Origin: Intrasporangium flavum
Lineage (GTDB): Bacteria > Actinomycetota > Actinomycetes > Actinomycetales > Dermatophilaceae
DNA length: 64,000 bases
Direction: 5' to 3'
NCBI RefSeq assembly: GCF_001956915.1
Contig: NZ_MLJO01000008.1
Location: forward strand, 62,001-126,000
Shown piece after piece: positions 24,777-33,050 of the stretch. Below the pieces are notes generated by a model. That model was not told the DNA's origin, ran no database searches, and saw only the letters and a list, made by a program, of their open reading frames with translations. The position numbers were made by a program, and so were the translations under genes. Within the stretch, counting starts at the first letter, position 1. Each line of letters opens with the position of its first letter.

Positions 24777-26207
24777 CTAGACGGTGCCGAGGGCATGCGT
24801 GCCGGATGTCCGGGCACCGGCGAGGCGTCCGATGGCCTCGATGGCGCGGGGCACGTCGGACACCTCGACCGCCCGGATGCCCTGCGGCACCGTGGTGTCG
24901 GCCAGGCTGCCCCCGGGAACGAGCGCGTGCCGGAACCCGAGGCGTGCCGCCTCTGACAGCCGGCGGTCGAGCCCGGTGACGCGTCGGACCTCGCCGGCGA
25001 GACCGACCTCGCCGAGGGCGATGACGTCGGGGGCCAGCGGCTGGTCGACGACCGAGGACGCGACGGCGCACACGATGGCGAGGTCGGCGGCCGGCTCGGT
25101 GATGCGGACCCCGCCGACCGTGGCGGCGAAGATGTCGCGCGAGCCGACCGGGGCACCGGCCCGCTTGTCGAGGACGGCGATGATCATCGCAAGGCGCGAG
25201 GCGTCGAGGCCGCTGGAGGTGCGACGCGGCGAGGGCAGCGGCGAGGGCGCGACGAGCGCCTGCACCTCGGCCACGAGCGGGCGCCGCCCCTCGAGGGTGA
25301 CGGTGACGCACGTGCCGGCCACCGCGTGGTCGCGGCTCGACAGGAACAGCCCGCTCGGGTCGGGCAGCCCGACGATGCCGACGTCGGACAGGTCGAAGCA
25401 GCCGACCTCGTCGGTGGGGCCGTAGCGGTTCTTGACCGCCCGCACGAGCCGCAGCCGCGAGTGGCGGTCGCCCTCGAACTGGACGACGACGTCGACGAGG
25501 TGCTCGAGCACGCGCGGGCCGGCGATCGAGCCGTCCTTGGTGACGTGCCCGACGAGCAGCACCGCCATGCCGCGCGACTTGGCCGACTGGATGAGGCTGG
25601 CCGCGACCTCGCGGACCTGCGAGACGTTGCCGGGCTGGCCCTCGACGTCGGCGCTGGCGACGGTCTGCACGGAGTCGACGACGAGCAGCTGCGGAGCCCG
25701 CGCCTCGACGTGGCCGAGGACGGTGCCGAGGTCGGTCTCGGACGCGAGGTAGAGGGTGTCGGCGAGGGCCTCGATGCGCCCGGCCCGGGCCCGGACCTGC
25801 GCGGCCGACTCCTCGCCGCTGATGTAGAGGACGTCGGCGCCGCTGCGGGCCGCGCGGGCGGCGACGTCGAGCAGCAGCGTGGACTTGCCCACGCCCGGCT
25901 CGCCGGCGACGAGGACGACGGCCCCCGGGACGAGGCCGCCGCCGAGGACGCGGTCGAACTCGGCGACGCCGGTGGGACGCGCGGCGGCCTGCGTGATGTC
26001 GACGTCGCCGATGCGCGGCGCGGGGTCGACGACCGACGCGGGGGCGGTGCGGGCCGTGGTGGCGCCGACCTCACCGACGGTGCCCCACGCCTGGCACTCG
26101 CCGCAGCGGCCGACCCACTTGACGGTGGTCCAGCCGCACTCGGCGCAGCGGTAGCCGGGGGCACGCCGCCCCGACGCGGACGATCTCGTCGCGGTCCTCG
26201 AAGCCAT
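24777..26207 (-). CDS. radA: DNA repair protein RadA
   Basis: 476 residues. N-terminal zinc finger with Cys21, Cys24, Cys35, Cys38 ([18 protein letters not shown]), RecA-like core with Walker [10 protein letters not shown] near 101, the RadA-specific KNRYG motif (Tyr in place of the common Phe) followed by GPTDEVGCF, and a C-terminal Lon-protease-like domain ([29 protein letters not shown]). RadA drives branch migration in recombination. Start ATG 26207; earlier in-frame starts add sequence with no similarity. Divergent from the 90-residue gene at 26302. Confidence 0.95.
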   Translation of the reverse strand: MASRTATRSSASGRRAPGYRCAECGWTTVKWVGRCGECQAWGTVGEVGATTARTAPASVVDPAPRIGDVDITQAAARPTGVAEFDRVLGGGLVPGAVVLVAGEPGVGKSTLLLDVAARAARSGADVLYISGEESAAQVRARAGRIEALADTLYLASETDLGTVLGHVEARAPQLLVVDSVQTVASADVEGQPGNVSQVREVAASLIQSAKSRGMAVLLVGHVTKDGSIAGPRVLEHLVDVVVQFEGDRHSRLRLVRAVKNRYGPTDEVGCFDLSDVGIVGLPDPSGLFLSSRDHAVAGTCVTVTLEGRRPLVAEVQALVAPSPLPSPRRTSSGLDASRLAMIIAVLDKRAGAPVGSRDIFAATVGGVRITEPAADLAIVCAVASSVVDQPLAPDVIALGEVGLAGEVRRVTGLDRRLSEAARLGFRHALVPGGSLADTTVPQGIRAVEVSDVPRAIEAIGRLAGARTSGTHALGTV

Positions 26208-26301
26208 GGCGACGACCGTAGGGCCCGGGGCCGACAACGGCCCGCAGCCCCCGCCGACGGCGCCGGGAAAGGCCATCACCCGTGCGTGCGAGACTGGGTA
26301 C

Positions 26302-26574
26302 ATGGAGTCGGTCATGCCCTACGTGCTCGCGATCGTGCCGACGGTCGGAGTGGCCGTGCTGTTCTATTTCGTCATCAAGACCATTCTCGAGGGAGACCGT
26401 CGCGAGCGACTGGCCCAGGCGAAATGGGAGGCCGAGCACGACCGCGCCCATGAGCAGGCGCAAAAGCCGGTCGACACCGGCACCACTGCGACGGACATTT
26501 CCACCGACGCCGCGCACTCCGTCAATGGTTCACGCGGCACGGACGCTCCAGGAACCGACCGCGTCGGGCCTTGA
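26302..26574 (+). CDS. small single-TM hypothetical protein
   Basis: 90 residues. A transmembrane helix at about residues 7-28 (YVLAIVPTVGVAVLFYFVIK) is followed by a charged, probably helical stretch (EGDRRERLAQAKWEAEHDRAHEQAQ) and a disordered tail. Codon use is a little less G+C-biased than its neighbours toward the end. Similar short TM-plus-charged-helix proteins are common in actinobacteria with no known role. A clear hairpin terminator follows it. Confidence 0.7.
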   Translation: MESVMPYVLAIVPTVGVAVLFYFVIKTILEGDRRERLAQAKWEAEHDRAHEQAQKPVDTGTTATDISTDAAHSVNGSRGTDAPGTDRVGP

Positions 26575-26609
26575 TGCGCCTCTGACCGGGCGAATGCCCG
26601 AAAGAGCGA

Positions 26610-26632
26610 GCGCCCGAATCGCATTCGGGCGC
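26610..26632 (+). terminator. hairpin terminator after the small membrane protein
   Basis: Perfect 10-bp stem GCGCCCGAAT and its complement with a 3-nt loop (CGC), 36 bp after the stop codon. It insulates the lsr2 promoter region. Confidence 0.75.
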
Positions 26633-26680
26633 ACGTCCCCCGCACAGAACGACGGGGACACCGAAAAGGTCACGCACTGA

Positions 26681-26781
26681 CATTTCCCGGCCAATACGGG
26701 CCCGTTTTCTCCGAGGAAAGTGCATTTCCCGCGCGATGGCGGTAATTTGATCCTGCCCATAGCGATGGGCTCGCATTTCCC
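26681..26781. promoter_or_regulatory. lsr2: A+T-enriched lsr2 upstream region with three CATTTCCC repeats
   Basis: CATTTCCC occurs in the same orientation at 26681-26688, 26723-26730 and 26774-26781. Between them lie the palindrome ACGGGCCCGT (26696-26705) and the hairpin GCCCATAGCGATGGGC (26755-26770). The stretch is visibly richer in A+T than the rest of the window. Lsr2 binds A+T-rich DNA and represses its own gene in mycobacteria, so autoregulation is a reasonable inference. Confidence 0.55.
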
Positions 26782-26814
26782 CTCCATAACAACCCCTTCC
26801 TCAGACGGAGAAAC

Positions 26815-27147
26815 ATGGCTCAGCGTGTCGAAGTGAGACTCATCGACGACATCGACCAGGGTGACGCCGACGAGACGGTGACGTTCGCCCTCGACGGTGT
26901 GACGTACGAGATCGACCTGTCCGACAAGAACGCCAAGAAGCTGCGCGACGACTTCGCCTCGTGGGTCGGCCACGCCCGCCGCAGCGGCGGCGCGCGCGCC
27001 ACGACGAAGCGCCGCAGCAGCGGCGGCGGGGGCGCCAAGCGCGACCTCGCCGCCGTGCGCGAGTGGGCCCGGGCCAACGGGCACCAGGTCTCCGACCGCG
27101 GCCGCATCTCGGCCGAGGTCCAGGAGGCCTACGACAAGGCGCACTGA
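26815..27147 (+). CDS. lsr2: nucleoid-associated protein Lsr2
   Basis: 110 residues, the usual length. N-terminal dimerisation domain (RVEVRLIDDIDQGDADETVTF), flexible basic linker with a Gly-rich tract, and the C-terminal DNA-binding domain with the AT-hook-like RGR in SDRGRISAEV. Lsr2 is the actinobacterial functional analogue of H-NS and silences A+T-rich, often foreign DNA. GGAGA precedes the ATG. Followed by a 14-bp-stem terminator. Confidence 0.97.
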   Translation: MAQRVEVRLIDDIDQGDADETVTFALDGVTYEIDLSDKNAKKLRDDFASWVGHARRSGGARATTKRRSSGGGGAKRDLAAVREWARANGHQVSDRGRISAEVQEAYDKAH

Positions 27148-27164
27148 CAACCGGTCGCACCAGC

Positions 27165-27194
27165 AGGGCCCGGCACCGCACGGTGCCGGGCCCT
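27165..27194 (+). terminator. lsr2 terminator
   Basis: Stem AGGGCCCGGCACCG and its exact complement around a CA loop, 18 bp after the lsr2 stop; the stem probably breathes to form a larger loop. Confidence 0.8.
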
Positions 27195-27210
27195 CGTGCG
27201 TCCCCGGCCG

Positions 27211-27272
27211 GACGCGTCCCGAGCGTCCCGAGCCCCGACGCGTCCCCCGAGCGTCCCGAGCCCCGACGCGTC
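27211..27272. repeat. tandem GACGCGTC-headed repeat
   Basis: Two near-identical units of 26 and 28 bp, each GACGCGTCCC followed by GAGCGTCCCGAGCCCC, start at 27211 and 27237; a third truncated GACGCGTC at 27265-27272 runs into the stop codon of the LigD-polymerase gene. Confidence 0.85.
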
Positions 27273-28158
27273 AGGCGCGGGTGATCGAGGCCGCGAGGTC
27301 GCCGCCCGTGGCCACGCGGTCGACGACCTCCTCCATCCGCAGCTGCTCGAAGGTGCCGCCCTCGGCGCCGACCTCGACCTCCTCCCACGAGCGGGGGCAG
27401 GCCGCCGTCGGGGCCTCTCGACCGCGCAGCGAGTACGGGCAGACGGTCGTCTTCGCCGCGACGTTCTGGCTCCAGTCGAGGAACACCTTGCCGGGGCGCA
27501 GCTCCTTGGCCATCTTCCACACGACGAGGTCCGGGTGCTTCTTGCTCAGCTCCTGGGCCAGCTGCTGCACGGTGTCGCGGATCGCGTCGCTCGTGTGCTC
27601 GCCGGGCAGCACCGCGTAGAGCTGCAGGCCCTTGCTGCCGCTCGTCACGGGCACCGTGTCGAGCCCGATGGCCCCGAGCCGCTCGCGCACGATCAGGGCG
27701 ACGTGGGCGCACTCGCGCAGGCCGGTGCCGGGGCCGGGGTCGAGGTCGATGACGAGCCGGTCGGGATTGAGGGCCACGGCGTCGCGGCCCTCGCCCTCGT
27801 ATCGCCACTGGTGCACGTGCAGCTCGAGGGAGTTGAGGTTGGCGAAGTAGGTCAGCCCGGCGAGGTCGTCGATGAGCGGGAAGACGGGGTCGCGGCCCGC
27901 GCGGCGGATCCAGGAGGGGGTGCCGGCCGGGAGGTTCTTCTCGAAGAACTGCATGTCGCCGACGCCGTGCGGGAAGCGGATCCGGGTGACGGCCCGGTCG
28001 CGCAGGTGCGGCAGGATCACCGAGGAGACGCGCGCGTAGTAGTCGAGCACCTGCGCCTTGGTGGTGCCGGTGGCCGGGTACATGACCTTCTCGAGGCTCG
28101 ACAGGCGCATCCGGCGCCCGTCAACCTCCACGGTGACCTTCGGCGGCTCGTAGGCCAT
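27271..28158 (-). CDS. LigD polymerase-domain protein (NHEJ primase-polymerase)
   Basis: 295 residues. Stand-alone archaeo-eukaryotic primase-type polymerase of bacterial NHEJ. Metal-binding Asp138 and Asp140 in VIDLDPGPGTG, nucleotide-binding SGSKGLQLYAVLP and the third acidic residue in VFLDWSQN are visible. It fills gaps and adds ribonucleotides at broken ends. ATG at 28158 overlaps the TGA of the ligase gene (TGATG), so it is coupled to it; GTG at 28161 is an alternative start. In LigD of mycobacteria this domain is fused to ligase and nuclease domains; here it is separate. Confidence 0.92.
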   Translation of the reverse strand: MAYEPPKVTVEVDGRRMRLSSLEKVMYPATGTTKAQVLDYYARVSSVILPHLRDRAVTRIRFPHGVGDMQFFEKNLPAGTPSWIRRAGRDPVFPLIDDLAGLTYFANLNSLELHVHQWRYEGEGRDAVALNPDRLVIDLDPGPGTGLRECAHVALIVRERLGAIGLDTVPVTSGSKGLQLYAVLPGEHTSDAIRDTVQQLAQELSKKHPDLVVWKMAKELRPGKVFLDWSQNVAAKTTVCPYSLRGREAPTAACPRSWEEVEVGAEGGTFEQLRMEEVVDRVATGGDLAASITRA

Positions 28159-29105
28159 CACTCCCCCTCGGCGTGGTCGTCGACGTCACCCGGCGTGAGG
28201 TCGGTGCGCAGGCCCTTGAACGCCGGCTGGCGCAGCCGCCCCTGGCTGCTCAGCCCGAGCGACTGGACGTCGGCGACGAGCACGGGGTGCACCCACGTGG
28301 CGCCGTCGGCGTCCTCGCGCGGCACCTCGGTCAGGAACGGCGACTCCCCCGACGCCAGCGGCGTCAGGTCGTGCAGCAGCGTCTGCCCGACGCGTCCGGC
28401 CAGGCCGGAGCCGACGCGTCCGAGGTAGCGCAGCCCGCCCGGGCCGGGCACGCCGACGAGCACCGCCCCGAGCCGGCGCGCCCCGGCGCCGCCGATCTCC
28501 GGGCGCCAGCCGCCGATGACGACCGACACGGTGCCGCGGTGCGGCGACTTGAGCCAGTACGGCGAGCGGACGCCGGGCACGTACGGGGAGTCGACGCGCT
28601 TGGACACGATGCCCTCGAGGCCCTGCTCGCGCGTCGCGGCGTGGAGGGCGGGGCCGTCGGTGAACGTCGGCGGCGTCTGCCAGCGCGGCGTCGACAGCTC
28701 GAGCCGCTCGAGCGTGGACCGGCGGTCGCTCCACCGGCGGGCCAGCAGGTCGACGCCGTAGAGGCGCAGCAGGTCGAAGGCCATGAGCGTCACCGGCGCC
28801 TCCTCGGCGAGCCGGGCGGCGCGTCGGGCGTCGGTGACGTGGAACCGCTCGGCCATCGCGCCGAACGAGGGCACGCCCTGGCGCAGCGAGACGATCTCGC
28901 CGTCGAGGAGCATGTCGGCGTACTCGGCGTGCAGCCCGTGCAGCTCGGGAAAGGCGACCGTGACGTCGCGCTCGGTGCGCGAGAAGAGGCGCACCGCACC
29001 GTCCCTGACGTCGGCGAGGACGCGCATTCCGTCCCACTTCACCTCGTGCCTCCACTGCTCCCCGGTCGGAATGGCCGACGCGGGCGTCGCGAGCATGGGG
29101 CGCAT
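28158..29105 (-). CDS. ATP-dependent DNA ligase (LigD ligase-domain/LigC type)
   Basis: 315 residues. Adenylation domain with nucleophilic Lys23 in motif I (EVKWDGMR), motif III (LLDGEIV), motif IV (LEGIVSKR) and motif V (SPYWLKS), followed by an OB-fold domain (VVIGGWRPE, RYLGRVGSGL). Seals ends in NHEJ. It begins head to head with ku, the two start codons being 18 bp apart. AAGAAT six bases before the ATG suggests a leaderless transcript. First gene of a two-gene operon with the LigD polymerase. Confidence 0.93.
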   Translation of the reverse strand: MRPMLATPASAIPTGEQWRHEVKWDGMRVLADVRDGAVRLFSRTERDVTVAFPELHGLHAEYADMLLDGEIVSLRQGVPSFGAMAERFHVTDARRAARLAEEAPVTLMAFDLLRLYGVDLLARRWSDRRSTLERLELSTPRWQTPPTFTDGPALHAATREQGLEGIVSKRVDSPYVPGVRSPYWLKSPHRGTVSVVIGGWRPEIGGAGARRLGAVLVGVPGPGGLRYLGRVGSGLAGRVGQTLLHDLTPLASGESPFLTEVPREDADGATWVHPVLVADVQSLGLSSQGRLRQPAFKGLRTDLTPGDVDDHAEGE

Positions 29106-29123
29106 GGGTGCATTCTTGTTCCC
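29106..29123. promoter_or_regulatory. 18-bp divergent promoter between ligase and ku
   Basis: Plus strand: CATTCT (29111-29116), seven bases, ku ATG. Minus strand: AAGAAT (29117-29112), six bases, ligase ATG. The two -10-like hexamers overlap by five base pairs. Confidence 0.5.
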
Positions 29124-30071
29124 ATGCGAGCCATCTGGAAGGGCGCCGTGTCGTTCGGACTGGTGAATGTGCCGGTCCGGCTCTTCTCGGCCACGGAGAA
29201 CCATGACGTGCAGTTCCGCCAGGTCCACGAGAAGGACGGTGGGCGAATCAGGTACCAGCGCGTCTGCGCCATCGATGGCGAGGAGGTGCCGTACTCGGAC
29301 ATCGCCAAGGGATACGAGACCTCCGACGGCCAGATGGTCGTGCTCTCCGACCAGGACATGAAGAGCCTTCCCTCGCGCTCCTCCAAGGAGATCTCGATCG
29401 AGAAGTTCGTGCCGTCCGAGCAGATCGACCCGCTGCTGTTCGACAAGAGCTACTACCTCGAGCCGGACAAGACCGGCCTCAAGCCGTACGTGCTGCTCCG
29501 CGACGCGCTGGAGAAGGCCGACCGGATGGCGCTCGTCACCGTCTCCATCCGCACCCGCATGACGCTCGCCGTGCTCCGGGTGCGCGAGGGCGTCATCGTG
29601 CTGCAGACCCTGCTCTGGGCCGACGAGGTGCGCGCGCCCGAGTTCGAGTCGCTCTCGGAGGAGACGCACGCGACGACCAAGGAGCTGGCCATGGCGGCCT
29701 CGCTCGTCGACTCGCTGTCGGGCGACTACGAGCCCGACGAGTTCGAGGACGACTACTCCGAGGCCGTCGAGGCGCTCGTGTCCTCCAAGATCGAGGGCGG
29801 CGAGCTCAAGGAGACGCCGGAGCGCGCCGAGGAGGAGACCGAGGTCGTCGACCTGCTCGCGGCCCTGCAGCGCAGCGTCGACAAGGCCAAGGCAGCGCGC
29901 GGTGGCTCAGGAGCGTCCGACGCGGGAGCGACCGAGGCGTCCGACGAGCCGGCGAAGAAGGCGGCGGCCAAGAAGACCGCTCCCAAGACCGCGGCGAAGA
30001 AGACGACGGCAAAGAAGACGGCGCCGACGAAGAAGGCCGCGGCGAAGAAGGCCTCCCGCAAGGCCAGCTGA
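29124..30071 (+). CDS. ku: Ku protein (NHEJ end-binding)
   Basis: 315 residues. The start MRAIWKGAVSFGLVNVPV is the canonical N terminus of bacterial Ku, fixing the ATG. Ku core beta-barrel to about residue 255 (KPYVLLRDALEKADRMALV, VLQTLLWADEVR). The C-terminal about 60 residues are a Lys/Ala-rich tail (AAKKTAPKTAAKKTTAKKTA), typical of mycobacterial-type Ku and thought to bind DNA; it is preceded by a GASDAGATEASDEP linker. Forms a ring-shaped homodimer that recruits LigD. Divergent from the ligase-polymerase operon. Confidence 0.95.
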   Translation: MRAIWKGAVSFGLVNVPVRLFSATENHDVQFRQVHEKDGGRIRYQRVCAIDGEEVPYSDIAKGYETSDGQMVVLSDQDMKSLPSRSSKEISIEKFVPSEQIDPLLFDKSYYLEPDKTGLKPYVLLRDALEKADRMALVTVSIRTRMTLAVLRVREGVIVLQTLLWADEVRAPEFESLSEETHATTKELAMAASLVDSLSGDYEPDEFEDDYSEAVEALVSSKIEGGELKETPERAEEETEVVDLLAALQRSVDKAKAARGGSGASDAGATEASDEPAKKAAAKKTAPKTAAKKTTAKKTAPTKKAAAKKASRKAS

Positions 30072-30180
30072 CCACCGCCCTGCTTACCGCCCGCCGGGAC
30101 AGAACCGGACGAGACCGAACTCACGGCGCGACGGCGTGGTTCACGGCCCGTCGGTGACACCCCGGCGGGAGGATGGAACC

Positions 30181-31407
30181 GTGCAGATCGTCACCGTCGA
30201 GGAGCTCCAGAAGCGGCTCCGTGGCCTGCCGGACAACCCGCGCATCGTCACGAGCGGCAACATGGCCGTCCCGTTGGAGGCGCTGGCCGCGGTCGACGAG
30301 GCCGTACCGGCCTACGTCCTCCACGCGCTCAACGCCCCGAAGGGCCTGCCCGACCGGGAGGGCGTCACCGTCGAGACGTGCTTCGTCGGACCGGGGATGC
30401 GCCACCACCCGAGGCTGCGCTACGTGCCGTCGCGGCTCTCGCTCGTGCCTCTGCTCTACAAGCGGTCGCTTCCGCCCGACGTCGTGCTCGTGCACTGCGC
30501 GCCGCCCGTCGACGGCCAGGTGAGCCTCGGCCTCGAGGTCAACGTGCTGCCGGCTGCGATCGAGGCGTGCCGGGCGAGGGGCGGCCTCGTCGTCGCCGTG
30601 CTCAACCCGCGGATGCCCTACACGTTCGGCGACGCCCAGGTGCCGGTCGAGCACGTCGACCTGGCCGTCGAGGTGGACGCGCCGCTGGCCTCGCACCTGC
30701 CGGTGCCGCCCGACGCCGACAGCGCCGCCATCGGGCAGATCGTCGCCTCGAAGGTGCTCGACGGCGCGACGATGCAGCTCGGCATCGGCGCGGTCCCCGA
30801 CGCGACGCTGGCCGCGCTCGTGGGCCGGCGCGGCCTGCGGGTGTGGACCGAGATGTTCTCCGACGGCGTCCTCGCCCTCGACGCCGAGGGCGCCCTGGAC
30901 CCCGACCACCCGCTGGTGTCCTCGTTCGTCTTCGGCAGCCAGGACCTCTACGACTGGCTCGACCGCAACCCCCGCGTGCGGATGCTGCGCACCGAGAAGA
31001 CGAACGACCCCGGGCTCATCGCGCAGCAGCGGCAGATGACGTCGGTCAACACGGCGCTCGAGGTCGACCTGTTCGGGCAGGCCAACGCGTCGAGGATCAA
31101 CGCCCGCATCCACTCCGGGTTCGGCGGGCAGACCGACTTCATCGTCGGGGCGTTGCACTCCCCCGGCGGCCAGTCGTTCATCGCCCTGCGCTCCTGGCAC
31201 CCCAAGGCCGACTGCTCGACCGTCGTGCCGCTCGTCGACGAGCCGGTCACGAGCTTCCAGCAGAGCGCGTTCGTCACCGAGCACGGCGTCGCCGAGCTCT
31301 GGGGTCGCAGCGAGCGCGAGCAGTGCCACGACATCATCGAGAACTGCGCCCACCCCCGCGTGCGCGACGACCTCTGGGAGGAGGCGCATGCGCTCGGGCT
31401 CGCCTGA
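30181..31407 (+). CDS. acetyl-CoA hydrolase / CoA-transferase family protein
   Basis: 408 residues from GTG 30181, with GGGAGG eight bases before it. Class I CoA-transferase fold of the acetyl-CoA hydrolase/4-hydroxybutyrate CoA-transferase group: CoA loop MQLGIGAVPDATLAAL, catalytic Glu in VWTEMFSDGV, and HSGFGGQTDFIVGA, SWHPKADCSTVVP, FVTEHGVAELWG in the C-terminal half. Likely transfers CoA between acetate and another short acid; exact acids unknown. Precedes an SDR gene by 36 bp, but that gene has its own promoter-like element. Confidence 0.88.
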   Translation: MQIVTVEELQKRLRGLPDNPRIVTSGNMAVPLEALAAVDEAVPAYVLHALNAPKGLPDREGVTVETCFVGPGMRHHPRLRYVPSRLSLVPLLYKRSLPPDVVLVHCAPPVDGQVSLGLEVNVLPAAIEACRARGGLVVAVLNPRMPYTFGDAQVPVEHVDLAVEVDAPLASHLPVPPDADSAAIGQIVASKVLDGATMQLGIGAVPDATLAALVGRRGLRVWTEMFSDGVLALDAEGALDPDHPLVSSFVFGSQDLYDWLDRNPRVRMLRTEKTNDPGLIAQQRQMTSVNTALEVDLFGQANASRINARIHSGFGGQTDFIVGALHSPGGQSFIALRSWHPKADCSTVVPLVDEPVTSFQQSAFVTEHGVAELWGRSEREQCHDIIENCAHPRVRDDLWEEAHALGLA

Positions 31408-31431
31408 GCCGCGGGCTGTGCGCGCTCGGCC

Positions 31432-31437
31432 TAGGGT
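31432..31437 (+). promoter_or_regulatory. -10 element of the SDR gene (leaderless)
   Basis: TAGGGT, six bases, then ATG at 31444. The identical TAGGGT-N6-ATG arrangement precedes the Ppx/GppA gene on the other strand. Confidence 0.5.
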
Positions 31438-31443
31438 GGCCGC

Positions 31444-32172
31444 ATGAGCCAGACCGACGCGTCCCGTCCCGTCGCCGTCGTCACCGGGGGCACCCGTGGC
31501 ATCGGCCTCGCCGTCGCGCGCGACCTCGCGGCGACGCACCACGTCGTCGTGGGCGGTCGCAGCGCGGGGTCGGTGGGCCGCGTCGTCGACGAGCTCCCTT
31601 CTGCCGAGGGGCTGGTCGCCGACCTCGCCGACTGTTCTCCCGGTGGGTCCCTCGACTCGGCGCTGACGGACCTCGCGGCCCGGCACCCGCGGGTCGACGT
31701 GCTCGTCCACTCGGCCGGCATCCTGCGCAGCGGCACGGTGGCCGACGCGCCCGCGTCCGACTGGGTCGAGTCGCTGACCGTCAACGTCGTCGCCGTCGCG
31801 GCCGTCACGCGGGCCCTCCTGCCGGCGCTGCGGGCGGCCGAGGGACGCGTCGTGGCCGTGAACTCCGGGTCGGGCTTCACGAGCGGAGCAGGCGGGGGCG
31901 CCTACGCCGCATCGAAGTTCGCGCTGCGCGCCCTGACCGACGCGCTGCGCGAGGAAGAGCGCGGCAACGGCGTGCGCGTCACGTCGGTGCACCCGGGACG
32001 CGTCGACACCGACATGCAGCACGAGCTCGTCTCGTTCGAGGGTGCCGAGTACGACGCGGCCCGCTACCTCGACGTCGAGTCGGTGGTCGCGGCGGTTCGC
32101 CTGGCGCTGGAAGCGGGCCCGCGGGCCAACGTCGACAGCATCAGCGTGCGCCCGCGCGGGTACACCGCCTGA
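31444..32172 (+). CDS. short-chain dehydrogenase/reductase
   Basis: 242 residues. Nucleotide-binding TGGTRGIG at residues 14-21, VLVHSAGIL (NNAG-equivalent), Ser in VVAVNSGSG and the catalytic YAASK. RSAG after beta-2 suggests NADP(H). The C-terminal region VHPGRVDTDMQ is typical of the DhrS/YdfG-like classical SDRs. Substrate unknown. The first residues (SQTDASRPV) contain the Asp-Ala-Ser word seen elsewhere. Confidence 0.9.
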   Translation: MSQTDASRPVAVVTGGTRGIGLAVARDLAATHHVVVGGRSAGSVGRVVDELPSAEGLVADLADCSPGGSLDSALTDLAARHPRVDVLVHSAGILRSGTVADAPASDWVESLTVNVVAVAAVTRALLPALRAAEGRVVAVNSGSGFTSGAGGGAYAASKFALRALTDALREEERGNGVRVTSVHPGRVDTDMQHELVSFEGAEYDAARYLDVESVVAAVRLALEAGPRANVDSISVRPRGYTA

Positions 32173-32173
32173 C

Positions 32174-32188
32174 GCCCCGGGCCGGGGC
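32174..32188. terminator. possible bidirectional terminator
   Basis: GCCCCGGGCCGGGGC, a near-perfect palindrome directly after the SDR stop codon, in the 64-bp gap to the convergent isomerase-like gene. Confidence 0.4.
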
Positions 32189-32236
32189 ATCGACCCGGGC
32201 ACCGTTGCAGCCCAGCGGATCCCGACGAGCCCGCCG

Positions 32237-33034
32237 TCAGATGCGGCTCGCTCCCCGCGTCGGTGCCGTGGCGAGGCGGGCGAAGGCGAGCGCCTCGGCG
32301 AGGTCGACCTCACGCGCCTCCTGCGACAGCTTGCGCGTCGACACCTCGACGACGACGTCACCGGACCAGCCGGAGTCGGCGAGCAGCTCGAGCACGTCGG
32401 CGCACGGCTGGCCGCCGCGCCCGGGCACGAGGTGCTCGTCCTTGAACGAGCCGAGGCCGTCGGCGAGGTGCAGGTGGGCGAGCCGGGAGCCGAGCGCGCT
32501 CACCATGGCGGCGGCGTCGGAGCCCGCGGTGGCCGTGTGCGACAGGTCGATGGTCACGCTGTCGTAGGCCTGCTCGACCGGGTCCCAGTGCGGCAGGTAG
32601 GCGAGCACCTCGCGCCCCGCGGTGCGCCACGGGTACATGTTCTCGACGGCGAGCCGGACGCCGCTCGCGGCCTCCCGCTCGGCGATCCCCTCGACGAACT
32701 GCTCGGCGTAGTCCTTCTGCCACCGGAACGGCGGGTGCAGCACGACGACCGGCGCACCGACCTCGAGCGCGAGGTCGATGGAGCGGTCGATCTTCGTCCA
32801 CGGGTCGGGGCCCCAGACCCGTTGGGTCAGAAGGAGCGTCGGCGCGTGCACGGACGCAATCGGCAACCCGTGCAGCTCGGAGAGAGCCCGCAGCGCGCCG
32901 GGCTCGCGGGTGACCGGGTCGGTCCACACCATGACCTCGACCGAGTCGTAGCCGAGGCGGTCGGCGGTGGCGAAGGCCGTGGCGGCGTTGCCGGGGTACA
33001 CCGACGACGTCGACAGGCCGATGCGGATGCTCAT
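32237..33034 (-). CDS. sugar phosphate isomerase/epimerase-like TIM-barrel protein
   Basis: 265 residues. AP-endonuclease-2-like TIM barrel: RIGLSTSSVYP at the first strand, SVHAPTLLL, VVVLHPPFRWQ, LAVENMYPW, VTIDLSHTATAG, LAHLHLADG and VVVEVS provide the metal-binding His/Glu/Asp positions. The family covers xylose isomerase-like enzymes and endonuclease IV relatives; here the gene sits 16 bp downstream of Ppx/GppA on the same strand, a frequent actinobacterial pairing of unknown meaning. Confidence 0.87.
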   Translation of the reverse strand: MSIRIGLSTSSVYPGNAATAFATADRLGYDSVEVMVWTDPVTREPGALRALSELHGLPIASVHAPTLLLTQRVWGPDPWTKIDRSIDLALEVGAPVVVLHPPFRWQKDYAEQFVEGIAEREAASGVRLAVENMYPWRTAGREVLAYLPHWDPVEQAYDSVTIDLSHTATAGSDAAAMVSALGSRLAHLHLADGLGSFKDEHLVPGRGGQPCADVLELLADSGWSGDVVVEVSTRKLSQEAREVDLAEALAFARLATAPTRGASRI

Positions 33035-33050
33035 GAGGCCACGGCCGGCG

